From NCBI RefSeq assembly GCF_000239795.1, contig NZ_CAFJ01000652.1:1-35113 (forward strand): a stretch of 35,113 nt of DNA. The letters are read 5' to 3'. Positions 26,455 to 35,113 of the stretch are shown one piece after another (the stretch's first letter is position 1; the number at the start of each line of letters is the position of its first letter). The position numbers and the translations under genes are program-made. This stretch comes from Bradyrhizobium sp. STM 3809. GTDB lineage: Bacteria; Pseudomonadota; Alphaproteobacteria; Rhizobiales; Xanthobacteraceae. Under the pieces are notes generated by a model. It ran no database searches. It was not told the DNA's origin and saw only the letters and a list, made by a program, of their open reading frames with translations.

Positions 26455-27282
26455 TCAGCCCGGCGGCGTCGCGTAGTTGGTGAAGTCGATCTTGAACATC
26501 GCCGGATCGAGCTTCTTGGTCGTGTCGAGATTGTAGACCGCGATCGTGGTGTCGTAGCCCTGCGGGTCGGTCACGGTCCACTGCTTGAGCTGGCCGTCCT
26601 TGGCACCGAGCATCAGCATCAGCCGGCTGGTGCCGATCAGCGCCTGCTTCTCCTCGATCGTGATCGTGACGTAGAGATCGTCGGAGGCGACCGCGATGAC
26701 GTTGGTGTCCTTCAGCAGGTCGATACGGTCCGACAAGAGATAGCGCAGCGGCGTCTGCGACAGCGGGTAGACGTCCTGCGTCGCCAGCTTGCGGTCGCGC
26801 ACCACCAGCGACGAGCCGTCGGCGATGATGTCGATCGGCGTCGGCGGCTCGTATTCGAAGCGCACCTTGCCGGGCTTCTGGATGTAGAAATCGCCCTTGG
26901 TCTTGCTGCCGTCCGGACCGACCTGAACGAAGTTGCCGACCAGAGTCTGCAACGACGAGAGATAGGCGCTGACCTTGGCGGCAATCGCCCTCTGATTGCT
27001 GTCGAAGGAGGTAAAGATGCTCGCCGGCACGTTGCGCCGGGGATCCGGGATGATCGGGTTCGGCGGCGTGGCCTGGGTGGTCGCGGGCGCCTGGCCGCGC
27101 TGGTCCGCGGCGTTGAGCTGGCCGCCGGTCTTCTGCGCCGCCTTGGGGGCGGGCGTGGTCTGGGCGGTGGCGTGACCGGCGACGCTGGTCAGGGCGCAGG
27201 CCGCAACGGCGCAGGCCACGAGCCGGGCCTTGGTGCGGCGGCGCGGGAGCGAAAAGGGGCTGTTCAACAAGGAGCTTTTCAA
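26455..27282 (-). CDS. lolA: Outer-membrane lipoprotein carrier protein LolA
   Basis: Periplasmic chaperone that takes lipoproteins from LolCDE to the outer membrane. The 275-residue protein has a basic N-terminus and a signal peptide (about 20-41, ending near GHATA-QTTP). A long Ala/Pro/Gln-rich linker (about 42-95) follows, longer than in E. coli LolA. The LolA half-barrel then shows SSLQTLVGNFVQ, KGDFYIQKPGKVRFEYEPP and SLVVRDRKLATQDVYPLSQTPLRYLL-type sequence. The start is a TTG at 27282 with AGGA eight bases upstream. ftsK lies upstream on the same strand, a pairing I recall as common in Rhizobiales. Confidence 0.92.
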   Translation of the reverse strand: MKSSLLNSPFSLPRRRTKARLVACAVAACALTSVAGHATAQTTPAPKAAQKTGGQLNAADQRGQAPATTQATPPNPIIPDPRRNVPASIFTSFDSNQRAIAAKVSAYLSSLQTLVGNFVQVGPDGSKTKGDFYIQKPGKVRFEYEPPTPIDIIADGSSLVVRDRKLATQDVYPLSQTPLRYLLSDRIDLLKDTNVIAVASDDLYVTITIEEKQALIGTSRLMLMLGAKDGQLKQWTVTDPQGYDTTIAVYNLDTTKKLDPAMFKIDFTNYATPPG

Positions 27283-27376
27283 AACGACGTCCTGATCTTT
27301 ACGCGTTTCTATCGTGGTTCGGTCGGTCAGCGTGATCGTAATTGCGTGAAGTTACGACCAGGAAACGGCGGATCTG

Positions 27377-27415
27377 GGACCAAGGAACTCGGACCAAGCA
27401 ACTGGACCAAGGAAC
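27377..27415. repeat. Three short direct repeats (12-mers)
   Basis: GGACCAAGGAAC (27377-27388), GGACCAAGCAAC (27391-27402) and GGACCAAGGAAC (27404-27415) follow one another at 13-14 base steps, just after the ftsK stop and upstream of lolA. They could be operator iterons, a transcript element, or slippage-born repeats. Confidence 0.7.
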
Positions 27416-27421
27416 GCGGGC

Positions 27422-29896
27422 TCAGAACCCGCCTTCCTCCTCGGGCACCAGGATCTCGCGCTTGCCGGCGTGGTTGGCCTGGCCGACGATGCCTTCCTGT
27501 TCCATCCGCTCCATCAGCGAAGCGGCCTTGTTATAGCCGATCTGCAGCCGGCGTTGAATGTAGCTGGTGGAGGCCTTGCGGTCGCGCTTGACCACCGCCA
27601 CGGCCTGGGCGAACAGGTCGTCGCCCCCGCCGCCGCCGCCCATGCCGGTGGCGTCGAACACGGCGCCGTCCTCCTCGCTCGGCTCCTCGGCGGTGACCGC
27701 CTCGAGATATTCCGGCGAGCCCTGCGCCTTCAAGTGCTTGACGACCTTCTCGACCTCCTCGTCGGAGCAGAACGGGCCGTGGACGCGGCTGATGCGGCCG
27801 CCGCCGGCCATGTACAGCATGTCGCCCTGGCCGAGCAGCTGCTCGGCGCCCATCTCGCCGAGGATGGTGCGGCTGTCGATCTTCGACGTCACCTGGAAGG
27901 AGATGCGGGTCGGGAAGTTGGCCTTGATGGTGCCGGTGATGACGTCGACCGACGGGCGCTGGGTGGCCAGGATCACGTGCAGGCCGGCGGCGCGCGCCAT
28001 CTGGGCGAGGCGCTGCACCGTGCCCTCGATGTCCTTGCCGGCGACCATCATCAGGTCGGCCATCTCGTCGACGATGATGACGATGTAGGGCAGGGGATCG
28101 AGGTCGAGCTTCTCCTCCTCGTAGATCGCCTTGCCGGTCTCCTTGTCGAACCCGGTGTGGACGGTGCGCGTCAGCTCCTCGCCCTTGGCGCGGGCTTCCG
28201 CGACGCGGGCGTTGTAGCCGTCGATGTTGCGCACGCCGAGCTTGGCCATCTTCTTGTAGCGCTCCTCCATCTCGCGCACCGCCCATTTCAGCGCGACCAC
28301 CGCCTTCTTCGGGTCGGTCACGACGGGGGTGAGGAGATGCGGAATGCCGTCATAGACGGATAGCTCGAGCATCTTCGGATCGACCATGATCAGCCGGCAC
28401 TGGTCGGGCCTGAGGCGGTAGACCAGGCTCAGGATCATGGTGTTGATGGCGACCGACTTGCCCGAGCCGGTGGTGCCGGCGATCAGCATGTGCGGGGTGC
28501 GGGCGAGGTCGATGATGATGGATTCGCCGCCGATGTTCTTGCCGAGGCAGAGCGGCAGCTTGGCGACGCTCTCGGTCGCCTCCTTGGCGACCAGCAGCTC
28601 GCGCAGATAGACCTTCTCGCGATGCGCGTTGGGCAGCTCGATGCCGATGGCGTTGCGGCCGGGGACGACGGCGACGCGCGCCGACAGCGCGCTCATCGAG
28701 CGGGCGATGTCGTCGGCGAGGCCGATCACGCGCGACGATTTGATGCCGGGCGCGGGCTCCAGCTCGTACAGCGTGACGACCGGGCCGGGATGCGCCTTGA
28801 CGATCTCGCCGCGCACGCCGAAATCCTGCAGCACGCCTTCCAGCGCGCGCGAATTGGCCTCCAGCTCGCTCTTCGACAGCGGCTGGCGGTCGGAGGATTT
28901 GGGCGCCGCCAGCATCGAGACCGACGGCAGGTCGTATTTGTCGCTGGACTTCTTCGGCTGAGCCTTCGGCGCCGGCTTCTTGCGCGCCTTGGGCGCCGGC
29001 TCCTCCTCCTCCTCCTCTTCGTCGTCCTCGCCGGCCTCGTCCTCCTCCTCGTCGCCCTCGTCCATCTCGGGGGCAAGGGTCGGCTTGGTGCGGCTCCCGA
29101 GGCTCGGCTCCTGGCGGCCGGCGGCAGCTCCACGCGGCTGCGGGCCGGAGGACACCAGGGCGCGATAGGCGGTCGAGAGGAACCAGCCGACCTGGGCCTT
29201 GGCGCTCATGATCGCGTGGAAGATCCAGCCGAGCCGGATCGCCTTGCGGTCGTCGTCATCCTCGGGGTCGGCGAGCGGCGTGTCGTCCTCCTCCTCCGCC
29301 AGCTCGCTCGGGTCGGCCTCCTTCGCGCCGAGGCCCCCGGCGACCAGCAGGCAGCCGATCAGCGCGATCAGCAGCAGCGCGCCGAGCACGAGCCGATAGA
29401 TCACGCCGGGCGGCCCGAACACCACGGCCGGCGCGCGCACCAGCGCGTCGCCGACGACGCCGCCCAATCCCGTCGGCAGCGGCCAGGCATGCGAGCGCGG
29501 CCAGCAGCTGGCGAAGCCGGCGGCGATGACCGCGCCGAGCACCCAGGCGCCGAACCGCAGCGCCTCGCGGTCGAACGGCCGGTGCGTCATCATCCGCCAG
29601 CCGCGGACCGCGAGCGGCAGGATCGCCATGATCGAGCCGAGGCCGAGGATCTGCATCAACAGGTCGGCGCTGATCGCGCCGGGATAGCCGACGATGTTGC
29701 GGATCGCGCGGGACGTCGCGTGGGACAGGCTCGGGTCCTGCACCGACCAGGTCATCAGCGCCGCAGCGGCGACCCCGCACAGCGCGATCAGGCCGAGGCC
29801 CGCGAGCTCGCGCAGCCGCCGCACCAGCGCCTCGCGCAGCGACGAGGGCAGGTGGTTGACCAGGGGAATGACTCGTTCGATCGCCGGCATCCGCAT
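27422..29896 (-). CDS. ftsK: DNA translocase FtsK
   Basis: Septal DNA pump that clears chromosomes from the division plane and activates XerCD at dif. The 824-residue protein has about four N-terminal membrane helices (about 32-205). The linker carries two acidic tracts, [14 protein letters not shown] and a Glu/Asp run near 280-300, followed by a Lys/Pro/Ala-rich stretch. The RecA-like motor has Walker A GTTGSGKS at 474-481 and Walker [14 protein letters not shown]. The C-terminal winged-helix gamma domain (about 755-820, [22 protein letters not shown]) reads KOPS sequences. The aminotransferase gene ends 11 bases upstream and lolA follows on the same strand. Confidence 0.97.
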   Translation of the reverse strand: MRMPAIERVIPLVNHLPSSLREALVRRLRELAGLGLIALCGVAAAALMTWSVQDPSLSHATSRAIRNIVGYPGAISADLLMQILGLGSIMAILPLAVRGWRMMTHRPFDREALRFGAWVLGAVIAAGFASCWPRSHAWPLPTGLGGVVGDALVRAPAVVFGPPGVIYRLVLGALLLIALIGCLLVAGGLGAKEADPSELAEEEDDTPLADPEDDDDRKAIRLGWIFHAIMSAKAQVGWFLSTAYRALVSSGPQPRGAAAGRQEPSLGSRTKPTLAPEMDEGDEEEDEAGEDDEEEEEEEPAPKARKKPAPKAQPKKSSDKYDLPSVSMLAAPKSSDRQPLSKSELEANSRALEGVLQDFGVRGEIVKAHPGPVVTLYELEPAPGIKSSRVIGLADDIARSMSALSARVAVVPGRNAIGIELPNAHREKVYLRELLVAKEATESVAKLPLCLGKNIGGESIIIDLARTPHMLIAGTTGSGKSVAINTMILSLVYRLRPDQCRLIMVDPKMLELSVYDGIPHLLTPVVTDPKKAVVALKWAVREMEERYKKMAKLGVRNIDGYNARVAEARAKGEELTRTVHTGFDKETGKAIYEEEKLDLDPLPYIVIIVDEMADLMMVAGKDIEGTVQRLAQMARAAGLHVILATQRPSVDVITGTIKANFPTRISFQVTSKIDSRTILGEMGAEQLLGQGDMLYMAGGGRISRVHGPFCSDEEVEKVVKHLKAQGSPEYLEAVTAEEPSEEDGAVFDATGMGGGGGGDDLFAQAVAVVKRDRKASTSYIQRRLQIGYNKAASLMERMEQEGIVGQANHAGKREILVPEEEGGF

Positions 29897-29907
29897 CCGC
29901 CCCGCGA

Positions 29908-31122
29908 TTATCCGAGAGTCTCGACCAGCCGGTGCAGCGCCTCGCCGGTCGATTGTGCATCGGCGACCAGCGCCAGCCGGATGTAGCCGACACCCGGATT
30001 GAAGCCGTCGGCTTGCGGCCGCGCCAGGTAACTGCCCGGCACCACGCGCACGCCCGCGTCACGATACAGACGCAGCGCCACCTCCTCGTCGCCGCCGCGA
30101 TCGGCGACGTCGAGCCAGACGCAGAAGCCGCCGTCGGGACGCTTGTAGCCGTAGCGGTTGCCGAGGATCTGGTCGGCGAGATCGAACTTGGCGCGGTACA
30201 GCCGCCGGTTCTCCTCGACATGCGCCTCGTCGGCATAGGCCGCCACCGCGACATGCTGCAGCGGCACCGGCACCTGCGGCGCGGCCACGTTGCGCAGCTC
30301 ATGGAAGGCGGCGAGGAACTTGCGATCGCCGGCGGCGAAGCCGATGCGCATGCCGGGCACGTTCGAGCGTTTGGACAGCGACTGGAACGCGACGACGTTG
30401 CTGTAATCGGGCCCGGCCTGCTCCAGCATGCTGCCCGGCGCCTCGCGGGTGTAGATCTCCGAATAGCATTCGTCGCTGAAGATCAGGAAGCCCCAGTGGT
30501 CGGCGAGCCGCTTCAGCCGGCGCATATAGTCCGCCGAGGCCACGGAGCCCTGCGGGTTGGCGGGAGTCGCGATGTAGAACGCGATGGTGCGAGCCAGCGT
30601 CGCCTCGTCGATCGCGTCGAGGTCGGGCAGGAAGCCGTTGTCGCGCGTCGTCGGCAGATAGACCTGCTCACAGCCTGCGGTGCGGGCGCCGACGCCGTAC
30701 ACCGGATAGAACGGGTTCGGCATCAGGATGGCGGGCGTGCCGCGGCGCGGGCCGGCGTGACGGAGCGCGGCATGGGCGGCGAAGAACAGCCCCTCGCGGC
30801 TGCCGTTCAGGACGAGAATCTCATGCTCGGGATCGATCGGCCGCGGCAGCGCGAATCGGCGCGCCAGCCAGGCGGCCGCCGCCTTGCGGAACGGCTCGAT
30901 GCCCTTGGCGGCGGGATAGCGGCCGAAATCGGCGATGTGCTGCGCCAGCACCGGACCGACGAAATCCGGCAACGGATGCTGCGGCTCGCCGACGGCGAGC
31001 GTGATCATCGGCCTGCCCGGCTGGTAGGGGGCGAGCAGCTCGTTCAGCCGCGCAAACGGCGAGCGTTCGCTCTCCGAATGGCTGGCGCCAGCGGGCGCGG
31101 GGGATGAAGCGGTCATTGCCAT
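29908..31122 (-). CDS. PLP-dependent class I/II aminotransferase (DapC-like)
   Basis: A 404-residue fold-type I aminotransferase. It shows [16 protein letters not shown] near the N-terminus, the cofactor-site [43 protein letters not shown], the [10 protein letters not shown] motif, and the PLP lysine Lys251 in [15 protein letters not shown]. The closest family I recall is N-succinyldiaminopimelate aminotransferase (DapC) of lysine and peptidoglycan precursor synthesis, but substrate choice cannot be read from motifs. The start is uncertain: ATG 31122 (MAMTASSP) or ATG 31116, with no good ribosome binding site; a longer frame reaches 31191. ftsK follows 11 bases downstream. Confidence 0.88.
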   Translation of the reverse strand: MAMTASSPAPAGASHSESERSPFARLNELLAPYQPGRPMITLAVGEPQHPLPDFVGPVLAQHIADFGRYPAAKGIEPFRKAAAAWLARRFALPRPIDPEHEILVLNGSREGLFFAAHAALRHAGPRRGTPAILMPNPFYPVYGVGARTAGCEQVYLPTTRDNGFLPDLDAIDEATLARTIAFYIATPANPQGSVASADYMRRLKRLADHWGFLIFSDECYSEIYTREAPGSMLEQAGPDYSNVVAFQSLSKRSNVPGMRIGFAAGDRKFLAAFHELRNVAAPQVPVPLQHVAVAAYADEAHVEENRRLYRAKFDLADQILGNRYGYKRPDGGFCVWLDVADRGGDEEVALRLYRDAGVRVVPGSYLARPQADGFNPGVGYIRLALVADAQSTGEALHRLVETLG

Positions 31123-31465
31123 ACGTAAAACGCGCGCCAAACCAGTGGAAGCCGCCGATCGCCCATGAACCGGTGCCTTTGCGGTCACCATAGGTGGGGC
31201 GAGGTTAAGACGCGATTAACCATCGGCGCTGCCGACCGTTTTGATGGTTTTTCCCCGCCCGATCCAGAGGCAATTTCGCAACAGCGCCCGACATTGTGGC
31301 GATTCGGGCGGGGGTGGAGGGAACCGACCAGCGGCAGCGTGCCCGCTTGGATTGGAGGTGATGCAAAGCCGAATCCGGCATGCATTGCCAACATCCGGAA
31401 TGTGAGACAGCCCGGATTGGATGCAACGGTCTCCCTCGATCGAGATGTGCTCGACCCTTTCCATT

Positions 31466-31552
31466 CGTCATGGCCGGGCTTGACCCGGCCATCCATCTTC
31501 CGAGCGTTCTGGGGTGGCGGCGTGGATGCCCGGGTCAAGCCCGGGTATGACG
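31466..31552. repeat. Palindromic intergenic repeat (complete copy)
   Basis: The arms are CGTCATGGCCGGGCTTGACC with CCGGCCATCC on the left, and GGATGCCCGGGTCAAGCCCG with GGTATGACG on the right. Each arm folds as a GC-rich hairpin and the arms pair with each other. It is the same family as 1-29 and 21461-21535. Confidence 0.85.
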
Positions 31553-31633
31553 AGCAGAGAAAGGAGGCGCCCGGCGCCGGCCGGCTATCGAGGCCGCGCC
31601 TCAACACCTCCGCCTGAACCACGAGGTGACTTG

Positions 31634-31690
31634 AAAAAACGGGCGGCCCGGTGCGCCGGAATAAGAATGGGAATCTGTGCGCACCGGGCC
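31634..31690 (-). terminator. Rho-independent terminator on the minus strand
   Basis: On the minus strand, GGCCCGGTGCG (31690-31680) pairs perfectly with CGCACCGGGCC (31655-31645) across a 24-base loop. GCCCG and six T residues (31639-31634) follow. No protein gene reads leftward into it within 900 bases, so it must end some other transcript. Confidence 0.6.
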
Positions 31691-31765
31691 TTGGCCGAAC
31701 TACTTGGGGGCTTAGTTCGGATGAGGAGCATGTAGCACGGCCGCTTTTCCGTCGTATTGCCGGTG
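31634..31765 (-). ncRNA. Candidate small RNA (about 130 nt)
   Basis: The minus strand carries two successive hairpins: CCGAACTA-N10-TAGTTCGG (31720-31695), then the 11-bp stem of the terminator above, ending in a T-run. A weak promoter-like TACAAA lies at 31779-31774 in a locally AT-rich stretch, which would place the start near 31766. The 5' part is less structured and includes GCTCCTCATCC, which could pair with ribosome binding sites. I do not recognise an RNA family. The ends are estimates and transcription is inferred from structure only. Confidence 0.42.
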
Positions 31766-32087
31766 TTCGCTATTTTGTAGAATTTGATGTCGGAACACGC
31801 CGAATGCGGCGGCGGCTGGCCAATTGCTTAACGGAGATGTCGGCGGCCGGCGTGGCTTTCCGGTCCCGGCGCGGACACGACACTTATTAGTCGCCGCCGC
31901 CGTCCCGCAGCGGCGTCGCGCGCCGAAGATGTCCATCCGGAAACATCCAGTCACGCAGCGCATCAATCGACATTTCGCGAAACCAGATTGGCGCATCTCA
32001 ACCATCTTTGACGGGCATCACCGATTCCTGGGGCGTGCCGGCATGCGTCGCGCGGCCCTTGGATTCCGAACGATCGAAAGAGCGTCG

Positions 32088-34592
32088 ATGATGCGTCTGA
32101 GACTGCCGGGCGTGCTTGCCCTGATGCTGCTGGCCATGCCCGTTTCGTCGCTGCCCCGCCTGGCGGTGGCCGCGCCCGCCGCGGCCGCGACTGCGATCAC
32201 CGTCGAGGGCAACCGCCGCATCGAGGCCGACACCATCCGCTCCTACTTCAAGCCGGGCCCGTCGGGCACGCTCGATGCCGGCCAGGTCGACGACGGCCTC
32301 AAGGCGCTGATCGAGACCGGCCTGTTCGCCGACGTCAAGATCGACCGCCAGGGCGGCCGGCTGGTCGTGCGCGTGGTCGAGAATCCCGTGATCGGCCGCG
32401 TTGCGTTCGAAGGAAACAAGAAGGTCAAGGACGAGCAGCTCTCGGGCGAGGTGCAATCGAAGCCGCGCGGCACGCTGTCGCGGCCGATGGTGCAGTCGGA
32501 TGCGCAGCGCATCGCCGAGATCTACCGTCGCTCCGGCCGCTACGACGTGCGCGTCACGCCGGAGATCATCGAGCAGCCGAACAACCGCGTCGACCTGGTG
32601 TTCACCGTGGTCGAGGGCGTCAAGACCGGCGTGAAGTCGATCAGCTTCGTCGGCAACAACGCCTATTCCGCCGCGCGGCTGCGCGACGTGATCAAGACCC
32701 ACGAATCGAACTGGCTCAGCTTCCTCGGCAACAACGACGTCTACGATCCCGACCGCGTCGAGGCCGACCGCGACCTGATCCGCCGCTTCTATCTCAAGAA
32801 CGGCTATGCCGACGTCCAGGTGGTCGCCGCGCTCACCGAATATGATCCGGAGAAGAAGGGTTTCCTGGTCACGTTCCAGATCGAGGAAGGCCAGCAGTAC
32901 CGGGTCAGCTCGGTGCAGTTCCAGTCGACGGTGGCGGCGCTCGACGGCAACACGCTGCGCGGCTATTCGCGCGTCAATGTCGGCGCGCTGTACAATGTCG
33001 AGCAGCTCGAGAAGTCGGTCGAGGAGATGCAGATCGAGGCCTCGCGCCGCGGCTTCGCCTTCGCCGTGGTCCGCCCGCGCGGCGACCGCAATCTCGAGGC
33101 GCATACGGTCGCGATCGTGTTCTCGGTCGACGAGGGCCCGCGCACCTATATCGAGCGCATCTCGATCCGCGGCAACACCCGCACCCGCGACTACGTCATC
33201 CGGCGCGAGTTCGATCTCTCCGAGGGCGACGCCTACAATCGCGCGCTGGTCGACCGTGCCGAGCGGCGGCTGAAGAACCTCGACTTCTTCAAGGACGTGA
33301 AGATCTCGACCGAGCCGGGCTCGTCGAGCGACCGGGTCATCCTGGTGGTCAACCTCGAGGAGAAATCGACCGGCGACTTCTCGATCTCCGGCGGCTATTC
33401 GACCACCGACGGCGCGCTGGCGGAAGTGTCGATCTCCGAGCGCAACTTCCTCGGCCGAGGGCTGTTCGCCAAGGCCGCCGTCACCTATGGCCAGTATACG
33501 CGCGGCGTGTCGCTGTCCTTCGTCGAGCCCTATCTCCTGGACTACCGCGTCGCGCTCGGCCTCGACGTCTCCTATCGCCAGCAGCTCGCCAACTCCTATA
33601 CGAGCTACGGCACGCGCACGGTCGGCTTCAGCCCGCGGCTCGGCTTCCAGCTGCGCGAGGACCTGTCGCTGCAGCTGCGCTACTCGCTGTACCGGCAGGA
33701 GATCACGCTGCCGTCCTATCTGGCGAACTGCAACAACAACGCCGCCAACACCTCGCTCGCCTTCAATCCGACGCCGGCCTACATCCAGAGCGTGCTCGGC
33801 GGCGTCGATCCGACCAACGCGACCACGTCCGGCGTCTACGGCTATGGCTGCTACGGCGACGGCGAATCGAGCCTCGCGGTGCGCAAGGAGCTGAACGACG
33901 GTGCTGCGCTGACCTCGGCGCTCGGCTATACGCTCAACTACAACACGCTCGACAACACCAAGAACCCGACCGACGGCCTGCTGATCGACTGGCGCCAGGA
34001 CTTCGCCGGCGTCGGCGGCAATGTCAGCTATCTCAAGTCGGCGGTGGACGCGAAATACTTCACGCCGCTGGTCTCGGACATCGTCAGCGTCATCCACCTG
34101 CAGGGCGGCGTGCTCAACAAGGTCGGCGACAAGGACTTGCGCATGCTCGACCACTTCCAGATGGGCCCGACGCTGGTGCGCGGCTTCGCCTCCAACGGCA
34201 TCGGCCCGCGCGACATCACCTATCGCAGCTTCGGCGCGGCGGGCGATGCGCTCGGCGGCACCAAATATTGGGGCGCCTCCGCCGAGCTGCAGATGCCGTT
34301 CTGGTTCCTGCCCAAGGAGGTCGGCCTGAAGGGCTCGGTCTACGCCGATGCCGGCTCGCTGTGGGGCTACCAGGGCCCGACCTCCTGGGCCGCCACCGGC
34401 GAGGTCAACACCTCGACCTGCAAATGCGCGATGCAGTACGACGACAGCAAGGTCGTGCGCTCCTCCGTCGGCGTCGGCCTGATCTGGGCCTCCCCTTTCG
34501 GCCCGCTGCGCTTCGATTATGCCGTGCCGTTGACGAAGGGCAAATACGACATCGTCCAGGAATTCAGGTTCGGCGGCGGCACGTCGTTCTGA
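32088..34592 (+). CDS. BamA/Omp85-family outer-membrane assembly protein (probable second copy)
   Basis: An 834-residue protein with a signal peptide (about 1-35, LPGVLALMLLAMP), five POTRA domains (about 36-103, 104-180, 181-270, 271-352 and 353-427) and a C-terminal beta-barrel. The barrel has the loop-6 motif VRGF (in GPTLVRGFASNG) and ends in phenylalanine as a beta-signal. BamA folds and inserts outer-membrane proteins. All parts look intact. Unusual features are cysteine pairs in likely surface loops (LANCNNN with YGYGCYGDG, and TCKCAMQYDD). The usual neighbours rseP and lpxD are missing on both visible sides, so this may be a paralogue rather than the primary copy. ATG 32088 (or 32091) gives the signal peptide; AAAGAG lies upstream. 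Confidence 0.9.
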   Translation: MMRLRLPGVLALMLLAMPVSSLPRLAVAAPAAAATAITVEGNRRIEADTIRSYFKPGPSGTLDAGQVDDGLKALIETGLFADVKIDRQGGRLVVRVVENPVIGRVAFEGNKKVKDEQLSGEVQSKPRGTLSRPMVQSDAQRIAEIYRRSGRYDVRVTPEIIEQPNNRVDLVFTVVEGVKTGVKSISFVGNNAYSAARLRDVIKTHESNWLSFLGNNDVYDPDRVEADRDLIRRFYLKNGYADVQVVAALTEYDPEKKGFLVTFQIEEGQQYRVSSVQFQSTVAALDGNTLRGYSRVNVGALYNVEQLEKSVEEMQIEASRRGFAFAVVRPRGDRNLEAHTVAIVFSVDEGPRTYIERISIRGNTRTRDYVIRREFDLSEGDAYNRALVDRAERRLKNLDFFKDVKISTEPGSSSDRVILVVNLEEKSTGDFSISGGYSTTDGALAEVSISERNFLGRGLFAKAAVTYGQYTRGVSLSFVEPYLLDYRVALGLDVSYRQQLANSYTSYGTRTVGFSPRLGFQLREDLSLQLRYSLYRQEITLPSYLANCNNNAANTSLAFNPTPAYIQSVLGGVDPTNATTSGVYGYGCYGDGESSLAVRKELNDGAALTSALGYTLNYNTLDNTKNPTDGLLIDWRQDFAGVGGNVSYLKSAVDAKYFTPLVSDIVSVIHLQGGVLNKVGDKDLRMLDHFQMGPTLVRGFASNGIGPRDITYRSFGAAGDALGGTKYWGASAELQMPFWFLPKEVGLKGSVYADAGSLWGYQGPTSWAATGEVNTSTCKCAMQYDDSKVVRSSVGVGLIWASPFGPLRFDYAVPLTKGKYDIVQEFRFGGGTSF

Positions 34593-34658
34593 GGCGAGTG
34601 CGATATAGCAATCGTCTTGCGTACAATTGAGTCCGAACGCTGACCACGACGATGGTAA

Positions 34659-34848
34659 GCTCCCCTCCCCCTCTTGCGGGGAGGGGTCGGGGGTGGGGGA
34701 CCACGAGTCCCGCTCTCCCGAGGGTCGAAACCCATCGCTCGCTCAATGATGAGGTCAGCCGTTTCGTTGCTGGATCGACTCGCACGTCATCGACGTCATC
34801 GCCCGCGGACCACCACCCCCAGCCCCTCCCCGCAAGGGGGAGGGGAGC
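34659..34848. repeat. Palindromic intergenic repeat (GC-rich, about 190 bp)
   Basis: The left arm GCTCCCCTCCCCCTCTTGCG with GGGAGGGG and the right arm CCCCTCCCCGCAAGGGGGAG with GGGAGC are inverted relative to each other; GGGGGTGGGG and CCACCCCC form an inner pair. The design resembles 18245-18423. Confidence 0.75.
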
Positions 34849-34927
34849 CGACTGCCGTTGCCGTGGATGCACGACCGTAAGGGGTAGGATGCGGTTATCG
34901 TCTCAGCCAAGCTCAACATATTTCCCC

Positions 34928-35010
34928 CCGTCATTGCGAGGAGCGGAGCGACGAAGCAATCCAGAGTCCCGCCCGAGCCCTGGATTGCTTCGCTTCGCTC
35001 GCAATGACGG
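34928..35010. repeat. Palindromic intergenic repeat (about 83 bp)
   Basis: Inverted arms CCGTCATTGCGAGGAGCG and CGCTTCGCTCGCAATGACGG flank GAAGCAATCCAG and CTGGATTGCTTC. This near-perfect palindrome is of a type I recall as scattered in many copies in Bradyrhizobium and related genomes; only one copy is in this window. Confidence 0.8.
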
Positions 35011-35113
35011 TGGAGTCGGCAGCATGCCTCCCATGCACAAACTGCCCGTCGTGCCAGTCTGTCGCAGCATCAGCGCTTGCACCGTCGGGCAAATCACCTT
35101 CACATTTCCGCCC

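Larger units (their letters stand above)
31123..32087. other. Long intergenic region with repeat and possible sRNA
   Basis: About 965 bases between the divergent aminotransferase and BamA-type genes. It holds a complete palindromic repeat (31466-31552) and a hairpin cluster with an intrinsic terminator on the minus strand (31634-31720). No protein gene could be supported; open frames here lack ribosome binding sites and family character. The rightward promoter of the BamA-type gene should lie in the right part but was not identified. Confidence 0.6.
34593..35113. other. Intergenic region with repeats only
   Basis: The 521 bases after the BamA-type gene hold two palindromic repeats (34659-34848 and 34928-35010) and no supportable gene. 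No intrinsic terminator of the BamA-type gene was seen apart from the hairpins of the first repeat. Confidence 0.6.

Noticed and set aside
31185..31622. Possible small gene opposite the 31.2-31.6 kb intergenic DNA
   Set aside because: The translated text (PGLTRAST, RVKPGHDE) comes from the palindromic repeat, a common source of false small genes in this lineage.
31998..34154. 718-codon minus-strand frame opposite the BamA-type gene
   Set aside because: Composition (Asp/Val/Arg/Glu/His repeats) is that of an antisense shadow; the plus strand encodes POTRA and barrel motifs.

Overview
The window is high-GC chromosomal DNA from an alphaproteobacterium of the Rhizobiales. Gene order, protein character and several families of short palindromic intergenic repeats point to Bradyrhizobium or a close relative. 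This is recognition from memory; no search was run. Almost all of it is conserved housekeeping DNA. No rRNA, tRNA, CRISPR array or intact transposase was seen.

Layout. (1) 1-5870: hemJ and rho read leftward; the PEP-synthase/PPDK regulatory protein gene, maf, coaE and dnaQ read rightward; secB faces dnaQ. The 414-base gap between hemJ and the regulatory gene sits where alphaproteobacterial origins are known (next to the RP001-type gene), is AT-rich in part and carries DnaA-box-like sites, so it is the best oriC candidate here. (2) 6270-9330: a Tim44-like membrane protein, lytic transglycosylase mltA and an Smr-domain gene. (3) 9330-13190, leftward: an unrecognised polytopic membrane protein, then hslV, a DUF2585 gene and hslU. 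(4) 13385-18150, rightward: hisB, a DUF2628 gene, hisH, hisA, hisF, hisE and coaA. (5) 18460-23230, leftward: a hybrid sensor kinase, a small exported protein and comM.

(6) 23130-25220 is the only clearly accessory stretch. It is bounded by direct copies of the comM 5' end and upstream region. Each copy holds an alphaproteobacterial LexA box (GTTC-N7-GTTC); the outer copy is a frameshifted fragment. Between them lie a DUF3892 gene, a frameshifted zinc-ribbon/membrane protein gene and an uncertain small ORF. This looks like the remnant of an element that integrated at the comM 5' end.

(7) 25376-34592: a DUF2336 gene; a leftward aminotransferase-ftsK-lolA run; about 960 bases with a palindromic repeat and a possible minus-strand small RNA with an intrinsic terminator; and a complete five-POTRA BamA-type protein without its usual rseP/lpxD neighbours. 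The last 520 bases hold two palindromic repeats and no gene.

Together the genes serve chromosome replication and segregation (oriC candidate, dnaQ, ftsK), CoA synthesis (coaE, coaA), histidine synthesis, envelope biogenesis (secB, lolA, BamA paralogue, mltA), proteolysis (hslUV) and DNA processing (comM).
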